Assembly (NCBI GenBank): GCA_016935595.1
Contig: JAFGQQ010000090.1
Coordinates: 1-5,396 of the forward strand
From: Bacteroidales bacterium
Lineage (GTDB): Bacteria; Bacteroidota; Bacteroidia; Bacteroidales; UBA10428
DNA length: 5,396 nucleotides
Direction: 5' to 3'
Made by a program: the position numbers and the translations under genes. Shown piece by piece: positions 1 to 5,396 of the stretch (position 1 is the first letter of the stretch; every line of letters starts with the position of its first letter). The notes beneath the pieces were generated by a model that ran no database searches, was not told the origin of the DNA, and worked only from the letters and a program-made list of their open reading frames with translations.

Positions 1-834
1 AACTACCGGATTTTGACAATCATAACAATTCAATCCGGGAATAGGTTTCCAGTAAAATTGCTGGCCACCGGTAGGATATAATGTTAATGGGCTATTTGGT
101 TTTATTGTTGTATCAAGTGCAGTATAAAATTGATTTTTAATTAAAGTATCACAATCAACAACTCCAATTTTGAATGATTCTTTATAAATACAACCCTCAT
201 CATTTAGCATAGAAACAAAATATATTTGTGGAGTTTGAACGAACAATTGTGGCTTAGAACAGTCGTAGCAATCGATATTAACTGCAGGCTGCCACAAGTA
301 TTCTGGACTTGACCCTGCATGTAAAAATATTACCGAGTTTTTAGCTAAAGTTGTATCGAGTTTATTTTTTACTGGAATAGTATCGCAAATAGAGCGTAAT
401 GTAAATTTTTCGATAGTATAACAACCCTCTGGTTTTAAAAGGGTGGCGAAATAATCAGTGGTTTTATTTACCCTTGCCCGAGGCAAAGGACAATCGCTGC
501 AACTTAAACCTGTTTTCGGATACCAAAGGTACCGCATACTAATTGATGGCTCAAGGGCTATTACCTCATCTGGATTTAATAATGTATCGAGCATTTCTAT
601 TGGCATATAAAAACTGTCTGTTTCGCAATAATATCCAATTTTAAAAACTTCAATGTATTCGCCACACTGCTGATTATCGCTAATAGTTATGCTATAGGTT
701 ATTGAATCAGAAATTGTAGCAATAGGATTCTTACAATCGTAACAGTCTAAACCCGTTTTTGGGTTCCAGTTGTATGATCCACTCTGTGTTGGCCTTAAAG
801 GAAAGGAACTGCCAATATCAACAATTGTATCAAG
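1..834 (-). repeat. Protein-level tandem repeats of about 80 residues, four cysteines each (three complete units and part of a fourth)
   Basis: Units run over residues 207-287, 288-364, 365-445 and 446-484 (cut by the window edge) of the secreted protein. Each opens with LDT. Tryptophan follows 21 residues after the Asp in all four units (W229, 310, 387, 468), and CxxC begins 8 residues after that Trp in all four (C237/240, 318/321, 395/398, 476/479). In the three complete units a third Cys follows after 22 residues (263, 344, 421) and a fourth after 11-12 more (276, 356, 434), with D/E-T close behind it. The repeats are diverged in sequence, with no near-identical DNA copies, so they are old duplications. 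Paired disulfides stabilising an extracellular beta-sandwich are the natural inference. Confidence 0.88.
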
Positions 835-1452
835 TTTCACAAAGTAATAATTGTTCCAACCTTCATGAAGAATTAAATTATCCATAATAATTGCACCGTT
901 ATAAAGGTTCTTGCCATCCCACTCCGGAACAAAATATAAATATTCATAATCTTCATCCGGAATAAAATCAAATACAAACCTCTGCCATTTTGTATTTACT
1001 ATTGGTTTTGATTCAATAAGTTTTTGATCCTTCCTGCATTTTTCTTTTCCTCCATAAACACAGAGTTTTGTTGGCTCAAGGTCCCATGTTACAAATTCAT
1101 CATAAGCAAGGTCTATTTCGAGTTTATAGCAAATTCCGGATTTAACCGGCTGCAATAATTTTGTTTGCATATCCTCATAAGTGCTATCTTTCCTTACCCG
1201 CATTAAAACAAACGTTTTGCCATTAGTGGCAGAAAGGGTCACATCGGAAAATGATGGGCCTGTCCCACCATAAACATCAGGCGTATTGTTGTTGTCAAAG
1301 CAAGTTTCCCATTCAATTGGCGGATAATGCAATTTAGGCTCATCCTCAAAAGACGGATTGGCAAAAAATTGGGCATTTAAGCCACTCTTATTTATGGTTG
1401 AGATAAAAACTATACTTAAAACCAATTTTGCATATTTATTTATAAACTTCAT
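1..1452 (-). CDS. Secreted multidomain surface protein with N-terminal NPSFE jelly-roll-like domain and four-cysteine Ig/PKD-like repeats (3' end outside window)
   Basis: The frame is open from an ATG at 1452 to the window edge, giving 484 codons without a stop, so the gene is incomplete at its 3' end. Residues 1-27 look like a Sec signal peptide: basic start, hydrophobic stretch VLSIVFIS, likely cleavage after LNA before QFF. Residues about 28-200 form a jelly-roll-like, carbohydrate-binding-module-type domain with NPSFED (32-37), WxxC (48-51), TPD (57-59) and MDNLIL (190-195). From 207 on there are repeats with YxWxPxxGLxCxDCxxP cores at W229, W310, W387 and W468. Such cores are common in large Bacteroidota adhesins and gliding-motility (type B) T9SS substrates. 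The gene starts 7 bp after a PorP/SprF-family gene, as expected for a T9SS substrate, so I infer an exported surface or adhesin-like protein. The sorting domain itself is not visible, and the precise role is unknown. The ATG is chosen because the signal peptide begins directly at it. Confidence 0.9.
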   Translation of the reverse strand, partial: MKFINKYAKLVLSIVFISTINKSGLNAQFFANPSFEDEPKLHYPPIEWETCFDNNNTPDVYGGTGPSFSDVTLSATNGKTFVLMRVRKDSTYEDMQTKLLQPVKSGICYKLEIDLAYDEFVTWDLEPTKLCVYGGKEKCRKDQKLIESKPIVNTKWQRFVFDFIPDEDYEYLYFVPEWDGKNLYNGAIIMDNLILHEGWNNYYFVKLDTIVDIGSSFPLRPTQSGSYNWNPKTGLDCYDCKNPIATISDSITYSITISDNQQCGEYIEVFKIGYYCETDSFYMPIEMLDTLLNPDEVIALEPSISMRYLWYPKTGLSCSDCPLPRARVNKTTDYFATLLKPEGCYTIEKFTLRSICDTIPVKNKLDTTLAKNSVIFLHAGSSPEYLWQPAVNIDCYDCSKPQLFVQTPQIYFVSMLNDEGCIYKESFKIGVVDCDTLIKNQFYTALDTTIKPNSPLTLYPTGGQQFYWKPIPGLNCYDCQNPVV

Positions 1453-1459
1453 TATTAAA

Positions 1460-2446
1460 TTACTTAAATATTAAGACCAAGCTTTCCCCTTCTTTTTCAT
1501 TTCTTTTAATTCCAACATTTAATCCAACAAATAACTGGTGATTTCCAGGATTAAATGTTGATATTTTACTAAAAATATAGGAAAAACAATAGCCAAGATT
1601 AAGTTTGTTATATTTAAAACTAATATATGTTTTTATATGTTCTTTATAATTGAATGATAGGGCAAACCAGTTATTTTTTACATAAATTTTTGAATACAAT
1701 TCCCAATTGAATTTGCTCCATGAATTTGAGAATATGAATAAAGAAGGTTCAAAAGCCATTACTTTGTTAATTTTATACAAATAGCCCGAAGAAACAATAA
1801 AATAAGTTTGGTCAATTCCAATTGTTTTTGAAAGGTTTTTCCGAAATTTAATAACTTCAGGGAAGGATATTCCTGCAAAAAATTCGTCATTGCTATATAG
1901 GACCCCGGCATCTATACAGGTAAATAACAGATTATCGGCTTTAAAATTCAATAATGGATCGTTTGCCTGGCCAGGTTCGAATTGCCACTGGTTTAAGGTG
2001 TTTTGAATAAGCGAGATGGATAACCCTGTTGAAATATTTGCAGATTTTACAGGCATATGATATGCATATTTAAGGTGTCCGCCAATATTACGTATTGGCC
2101 CGTTTGTATTTGAAAAGACCAATGCCCCGATACCAGCCCTCCCTTTTGACTTAAACTTTGATTTATTGAGATAACTTTTGGGTTTATAAAAATCATATTC
2201 ATTAATTCGCTGTGAAAAACTCAGAATTTGTATTGCAGGTGCATTTTCAATATTCATCCACTGTTTTTTATAAGAAAAATTTATTACAGGATATTTATTT
2301 AGTCCCGAAAATGCCGGGTTGGCTATTTCATTGTGTAAATAGTATTGGTCGTATAAAAGAATTGATTGGCCAAACATTTCTTTTGTTTTAAATGCCAACA
2401 CGATGAACAAAATAAAAAAAAACTTACAATAATATTTATAATCCAT
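1460..2446 (-). CDS. PorP/SprF-family type IX secretion outer-membrane protein
   Basis: This 328-residue protein has the hallmarks of the PorP/SprF family: an N-terminal signal peptide (hydrophobic KFFFILFIVLAF, probable cleavage before Q27), YDQYY at 32-36, NPAFSG at 43-48, KKQWMNIENAP at 60-70, and a glycine-rich stretch from GRAGIGA (102-108) to KYAY (126-129). The rest alternates polar and aromatic residues as in an outer-membrane beta-barrel, with aromatic F327 near the C-terminus. The length is normal for the family. Members are outer-membrane proteins. PorP itself is part of the T9SS core in Porphyromonas, and SprF in Flavobacterium is required to export the adhesin SprB. The gene sits inside a cluster beside a presumed large substrate, not beside other core genes (porK, L, M, N). 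I therefore infer an SprF-like, substrate-dedicated paralogue, not core PorP. Its start overlaps the stop of the OmpA-family gene, which suggests translational coupling. No Shine-Dalgarno sequence is visible. Confidence 0.92.
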   Translation of the reverse strand: MDYKYYCKFFFILFIVLAFKTKEMFGQSILLYDQYYLHNEIANPAFSGLNKYPVINFSYKKQWMNIENAPAIQILSFSQRINEYDFYKPKSYLNKSKFKSKGRAGIGALVFSNTNGPIRNIGGHLKYAYHMPVKSANISTGLSISLIQNTLNQWQFEPGQANDPLLNFKADNLLFTCIDAGVLYSNDEFFAGISFPEVIKFRKNLSKTIGIDQTYFIVSSGYLYKINKVMAFEPSLFIFSNSWSKFNWELYSKIYVKNNWFALSFNYKEHIKTYISFKYNKLNLGYCFSYIFSKISTFNPGNHQLFVGLNVGIKRNEKEGESLVLIFK

Positions 2447-3612
2447 TATTTTTCAGTTACTTTAAATTCAACCCTCCTGTTCAACTTTCTTTCTTCTTCC
2501 GAATTATTGCTTTTTATTGGCACTGAACTCCCATATCCTTTAAACGTCAAACGCGATTCTTCAATGCCATTTTTTATCAAAAAATTAAATACAGCTTTTG
2601 CCCGTTTTTCAGATAGGTTTTGATTGTATTTTTCTTTACCTATATTGTCGGTATGGCCATAAATATCAATTTTCAATTCCGGATTATTTTTAAGTAAAGT
2701 TAAAAGTTTATTTAGTTCATTATAAGATATGGGTTGGATTTCATCTTTATTAAACTCAAAAAGAATATTTTTTAATACAACAACAGAATCAACATGGATA
2801 TTTTCAATTTCAAATTCATCTGCTTTATCAATAAACTCGCTGTCGTTTATTTCTGAAAAAATATCTTCCTGCATATTCATTTCTTCATTTGAGGTAATAT
2901 CAGTTAATGCCAGGCTAACATCATCCATGTAATAATATGAAATATATTCCCGGTTTTTGGTATCCCATTTATTTATTTTATTTTCATCCTGGGCGGATTC
3001 TTTAAGCCTCATTTTTTTTAATTTATTGTCTGTACTAAAACTTCCAATAACCATATAATTTTCGTTTCCTTGTGCTTTATATAATCCCGATATTTTAGTC
3101 CAGTTGGCTTTTTCGGTCACAAAATTGCTGTTATAAATAATTTGTGGTTTAATTTGGAATATGTCCTTGTTACTTTTATAATAGATTCTTTCGGGTGAAA
3201 AGAAAACAGCAAAATCTTTGATAGCAATATTTGACTCTATGTCGAGCCATATATAAAACTCAAATAAATAAAGGCTGTCTTTTTCGAGCGGTTCTAGTAA
3301 ATTCACCTGGATGTATTCCCTTATATTCCGGCTATTTTTATATTTATGTTTGCGGTAAAAAAATAACCCTATACAAGCGTTACCGGTTCTGGGTTTTACA
3401 TTTCCTAAATACGTTTCAAATATATGGTTTTGTTTTGTAAGAGAATCAAAATAAAAATAATCCGGTGTGTCTGATTTTAAACATTTAAACCAATCTCCTG
3501 ATTTACTTTTAAAATCAATGCGATCTTCAAATGATGGATTTGGAACAAGATTTTGTGCCAGTCCATAATTCATGATAAGAAGCAATACTATTGATATGCT
3601 GTGTTTTAACAT
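2446..3612 (-). CDS. OmpA-family protein with N-terminal NPSFE jelly-roll-like domain and C-terminal peptidoglycan-binding domain
   Basis: The protein has 388 residues. A signal peptide covers 1-19 (SIVLLLIMNYGLA, cleavage before Q20). There is no lipobox cysteine, so it is not an obvious lipoprotein. Residues 21-236 form a jelly-roll-like domain with NPSFED (25-30), WxxC (41-44), TPDYF (49-53), REYIQ (98-102) and YMDDVSL (228-234). An acidic linker follows at about 238-276. The C-terminal OmpA domain (about 278-386) shows IYGHTDNIG (317-325), NLSEKRAKAV (332-341) and NRRVEF (378-383). D322 and R337 match the Asp and Arg that bind diaminopimelate in this family, so non-covalent peptidoglycan attachment in the periplasm is well supported. 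It lacks the TPR repeats and the propeller of the T9SS protein PorE, so it is not PorE, though it may play a comparable anchoring role. It heads the three-gene cluster. The stop and the next start overlap as TAATG. Confidence 0.92.
   Translation of the reverse strand: MLKHSISIVLLLIMNYGLAQNLVPNPSFEDRIDFKSKSGDWFKCLKSDTPDYFYFDSLTKQNHIFETYLGNVKPRTGNACIGLFFYRKHKYKNSRNIREYIQVNLLEPLEKDSLYLFEFYIWLDIESNIAIKDFAVFFSPERIYYKSNKDIFQIKPQIIYNSNFVTEKANWTKISGLYKAQGNENYMVIGSFSTDNKLKKMRLKESAQDENKINKWDTKNREYISYYYMDDVSLALTDITSNEEMNMQEDIFSEINDSEFIDKADEFEIENIHVDSVVVLKNILFEFNKDEIQPISYNELNKLLTLLKNNPELKIDIYGHTDNIGKEKYNQNLSEKRAKAVFNFLIKNGIEESRLTFKGYGSSVPIKSNNSEEERKLNRRVEFKVTEK
2785..2901 (-). other. Acidic linker within the OmpA-family protein
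   Basis: Residues 238-276 hold 14 Asp or Glu and a single Lys (K263), with no predicted domain core and few aromatics. The stretch separates the NPSFE domain from the OmpA domain. It probably acts as an extended spacer. Calcium binding is conceivable, but no recognised calcium-binding motif is present. Confidence 0.6.
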
Positions 3613-3779
3613 TATTAAAAATTAAAGATAAAAACTTTAATTTATAAGCGATCCATATAACAGGGCGTTAATTGAAAACTTAACTTATATTTAATTATAT
3701 TTAAACCTTGCCTAAAATTAAATATTATATGCATTTTATCATTCATTCAGATTAATGACATTTATCGAAATATACACCC
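3613..3779. other. A+T-rich intergenic region, probable transcription boundary
   Basis: This is the only gap between genes in the window, 167 bp between the stop of the propeller protein and the start of the OmpA-family gene. It is almost all A+T and has no coding potential that I can support. It contains an 8-bp all-A/T inverted repeat (ATATTTAA at 3697-3704, TTAAATAT at 3718-3725, 13-base loop), too weak for a standard intrinsic terminator and without a following T-run on the minus strand. Its length, against 7 bp and a 1-bp overlap further along, suggests the three downstream genes have their own promoter here. Confidence 0.6.
3675..3705 (-). promoter_or_regulatory. Weak candidate Bacteroidota-type promoter for the OmpA-PorP/SprF-substrate cluster
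   Basis: On the minus strand TTTA (3705-3702) is followed after 19 bases by TAAGTTTT (3682-3675). This resembles the Bacteroidota sigma-ABfr pattern TTTG, about 19-21 bases, TAnnTTTG, with one mismatch in each element. It would give a leader of roughly 55 nt before the ATG at 3612. Chance matches are easy in such A+T-rich DNA, so this is only a candidate. Confidence 0.2.
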
Positions 3780-5396
3780 TTATTGCTTATAGAATTTGTG
3801 AACGAATTTTTTGTTTTCACCAATAAAATGGATAAAATATAACCCACTAGCCAAAGCAGAAACGGGAATATTACCATATGATTGATAAACAACGAAATGA
3901 GATACTTTTTGACTTTGAAGGTTATAAATTTCAACTTTGCATTTGCTATTTTCTAAAGGAAGGGCAAAATAAATAATATCATCAGCAGGGTTCGGATATA
4001 ACAACACCTCATTTACTTCGGCATTTGTGATATTATCCGGATTACTATTGTTGAAAACATAAGGTTCTGTTTCAGATGAGCAACCATTTGCTGCTGTTAC
4101 AAAAGCAGTGTAAGTTCCATAACCAACCGTAATTGTTGGCGTTGTTTGTCCGGTCGACCATAAATAGGAATCGTATTTTCCTTTAATGCTAAGCCTGACT
4201 TTATCTTCAGCCAACTTTACTGCTAAAATTACTGGTGGAATAATTTGTATTTTTACATTTGCAGTGGCTGTTTGTTCGCCCCCACATGCAGAAGGATTAG
4301 TAACTTTTACTCTATATTCCTTTGATACATCGGTATTAATAATAGGATTTTTGATTAAGGTGCCATTTAACCCGGTGGCAGGCGACCATTCATATTCCAG
4401 GTCGATGCAGTTAGGACAATCAACTTTTAAATCAATAACCACCTTATCGCCACATAGGATTTCTTTACTAATATCTTTAACACTCAACTCCCCTTTATAT
4501 GCTTTGATATTATATGATATTTCCGAATCACCGCAACCTTGAGATGCAATAATAGAAGCCTTATAGAAATGATCGTCTGTAACTGTTATACTTTGCAAAG
4601 GAGAATGTATGTCGGAAATATCGCTTCCGTTTTCCCATGTATATATGGTTCCTTCAGATTCATTATATTTTAAGAGTATCTGATTTCCTCCAGCAAAACC
4701 AGTATTTTCATTGATAAAATATACCGAAGTCAGATCATTATTTATCCCTGTGAACATTTTTATCCAACTAATTCCTTTATTATTTGTTTTGTATATTGAC
4801 CCATTGGTTCCTACAACATAGCCAGTTGAATTATTCACAAAAAAAGCTTTTAAAAAATGAACTTTTTTATTGATAGTACTATTCGACCATTGGTTTCCCC
4901 CATCTCTTGTAATAAATACGCAGCCAGCGGTTCCAAAAATATATCCATTGTATTCATCAGTAAATAAAATATCATTTAAAACATAAGGTGAGTTCAGTTT
5001 CGCATCTTTCCAGTTTAAGCCTTTATCTGTAGTTACAAATAATTCACCTTGTTCAGTTATTACAAAGCCTTTGCTTTCATTTATAAATTCAATATCGGAT
5101 AAATTGGCATTTGAGATTTTTACCAGCTTAGTCCATGAATTGCCAGAGTCTTCCGTTTTAATAATATTTCCACCTTTACAAACAGCTATTCCGTTTTCTT
5201 TATCGAAGAAGTAGAATTTATTGACTAAATTTGAAGATAATATCCACTGCCAGTCTTTTCCGGAGTTTGTTGTCCTCATAATTAATGTATCATATACTTT
5301 ACCATTAAAGGATTCGACCATTGAAGCAAGCCATATATTGCTATCTACAAAATATAAATTTTTCATATTCCCATACACACGTGAAGAAAAATCCCA
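3780..5396 (-). CDS. Secreted T9SS substrate with YCF48/BNR-like propeller repeats, Ig/PKD-like segments and type A C-terminal sorting domain (5' end outside window)
   Basis: The frame is open to the window edge, giving 538 visible residues. The GTG at 5378 is not a credible start: coding sequence continues upstream of it (WDFSSR), and what follows is mid-propeller with no signal peptide. Visible residues about 11-245 are YCF48-like propeller repeats. Next come three Ig/PKD-like segments: YTWENGS (252-258), YEWSPATGL (335-343) preceded by CPNC (327-330), and YLWSTGQTTP (411-420) ending in NGC (437-439). The last 75 or so residues are a T9SS type A (Por secretion tail) domain, with LYPNPADD (466-473), VEIYNL (488-493) and ALASGLYFI (514-522), ending KFVHKFYKQ. 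The protein is therefore exported through T9SS and probably anchored to or released from the cell surface. Propellers of this kind occur in many secreted Bacteroidota proteins of unknown function, and a photosystem role as in plant HCF136 is not implied. The 167-bp gap downstream suggests a separate transcription unit. Confidence 0.92.
   Translation of the reverse strand, partial: WDFSSRVYGNMKNLYFVDSNIWLASMVESFNGKVYDTLIMRTTNSGKDWQWILSSNLVNKFYFFDKENGIAVCKGGNIIKTEDSGNSWTKLVKISNANLSDIEFINESKGFVITEQGELFVTTDKGLNWKDAKLNSPYVLNDILFTDEYNGYIFGTAGCVFITRDGGNQWSNSTINKKVHFLKAFFVNNSTGYVVGTNGSIYKTNNKGISWIKMFTGINNDLTSVYFINENTGFAGGNQILLKYNESEGTIYTWENGSDISDIHSPLQSITVTDDHFYKASIIASQGCGDSEISYNIKAYKGELSVKDISKEILCGDKVVIDLKVDCPNCIDLEYEWSPATGLNGTLIKNPIINTDVSKEYRVKVTNPSACGGEQTATANVKIQIIPPVILAVKLAEDKVRLSIKGKYDSYLWSTGQTTPTITVGYGTYTAFVTAANGCSSETEPYVFNNSNPDNITNAEVNEVLLYPNPADDIIYFALPLENSKCKVEIYNLQSQKVSHFVVYQSYGNIPVSALASGLYFIHFIGENKKFVHKFYKQ
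3783..4007 (-). other. T9SS type A C-terminal sorting domain (Por_Secre_tail)
   Basis: The domain opens with the PNP motif in VLLYPNPA and has the usual pattern of an Ig-like sorting signal: a middle strand (KVEIYNLQSQKV), the ALASGLYF turn, and a Lys-rich end (ENKKFVHKFYKQ). In this family the domain directs passage through the T9SS translocon and is normally cleaved by the PorU sortase. Confidence 0.9.
4662..5366 (-). repeat. YCF48/BNR-like propeller repeats, about 41 residues each (five clear units and a degenerate sixth)
   Basis: Each unit pairs a YFxN/DxxxGY-type strand with a T-x-x-x-G-x-x-W strand. The second motif appears as TNSGKDW, TEDSGNSW, TTDKGLNW, TRDGGNQW and TNNKGISW, with its Trp at visible residues 49, 88, 129, 170 and 211, a spacing of 39, 41, 41 and 41. 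A sixth unit (FINENTGFAGG, then KYNESEG) has lost the Trp and runs into the first Ig-like segment. A complete propeller needs more blades, or closure with blades outside the window. Confidence 0.85.

Noticed and set aside
2366..2932. Plus-strand short open frames opposite the OmpA and PorP/SprF genes
   Set aside because: They are antisense to genes with clear family motifs and have no recognisable domain of their own.
3623..3630. TATCTTTA on the minus strand as a -7 promoter element for the OmpA-family gene
   Set aside because: It ends only about 10 bases before the ATG, which would leave almost no leader, and no TTTG-like element lies at the right distance upstream.
3697..3725. Inverted repeat as an intrinsic terminator after the propeller gene
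   Set aside because: The stem is only 8 bp, all A-T, with a 13-base loop and no T-run following on the minus strand. Such repeats are expected by chance in this composition.
3752..3934. Minus-strand 60-codon open frame overlapping the end of the propeller gene
   Set aside because: Most of it lies inside the T9SS sorting domain in another frame, and the encoded sequence shows no recognisable domain.
4186..4542. Plus-strand 118-codon open frame opposite the Ig-like part of the propeller gene
   Set aside because: It is antisense to a well-supported coding region, and its translation is low-complexity and Ser/Thr/Leu-rich, as expected from reading the complement of an A+T-rich gene.
5376..5378. 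GTG as a start codon for the propeller protein
   Set aside because: The frame is open upstream to the window edge, the downstream sequence begins in the middle of a propeller repeat, and there is no signal peptide although the protein must cross the inner membrane to reach T9SS.

Overview
The window is a strongly A+T-rich piece of a Bacteroidota genome, probably from a gliding or otherwise surface-active lineage that uses the type IX secretion system (T9SS). Three things point there. One protein ends in a T9SS C-terminal sorting domain, another is a PorP/SprF-family outer-membrane protein, and Ig/PKD-like repeats of the kind found in Bacteroidota adhesins occur in two proteins. No start codon I examined has a clear Shine-Dalgarno sequence, which is also usual for the phylum. 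I cannot name a genus.

All four genes lie on the minus strand, so they read from high to low coordinates. First (5396-3780) is the 3' part of a gene for a large secreted protein. It has at least five YCF48/BNR-type propeller repeats, then three Ig/PKD-like segments, then a type A T9SS sorting domain. Its start is outside the window. A 167-bp A+T-rich gap follows. Then comes a tight cluster of three genes: an OmpA-family protein with an N-terminal jelly-roll-like 'NPSFE' domain (3612-2446), a PorP/SprF-family protein overlapping it by one base in TAATG (2446-1460), and, 7 bp further on, a large secreted protein that runs off the window edge (1452-1). The last protein starts with the same NPSFE-type domain as the OmpA protein and continues into a series of about 80-residue repeats, each with four regularly spaced cysteines.

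The three-gene cluster reads as one transcription and translation unit. In this family PorP/SprF proteins typically sit beside a secreted T9SS substrate and are needed for its export or surface attachment. The likeliest reading is that the cysteine-repeat protein is the substrate, the PorP/SprF protein its outer-membrane partner, and the OmpA protein a peptidoglycan-bound element of the same assembly. The shared N-terminal domain in the OmpA protein and the presumed substrate is the most interesting feature. The substrate's C-terminus is not visible, so its T9SS sorting domain is a prediction.

The window holds no RNA gene, mobile element, CRISPR array or convincing terminator that I can support. 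The only gap between genes is 167 bp.
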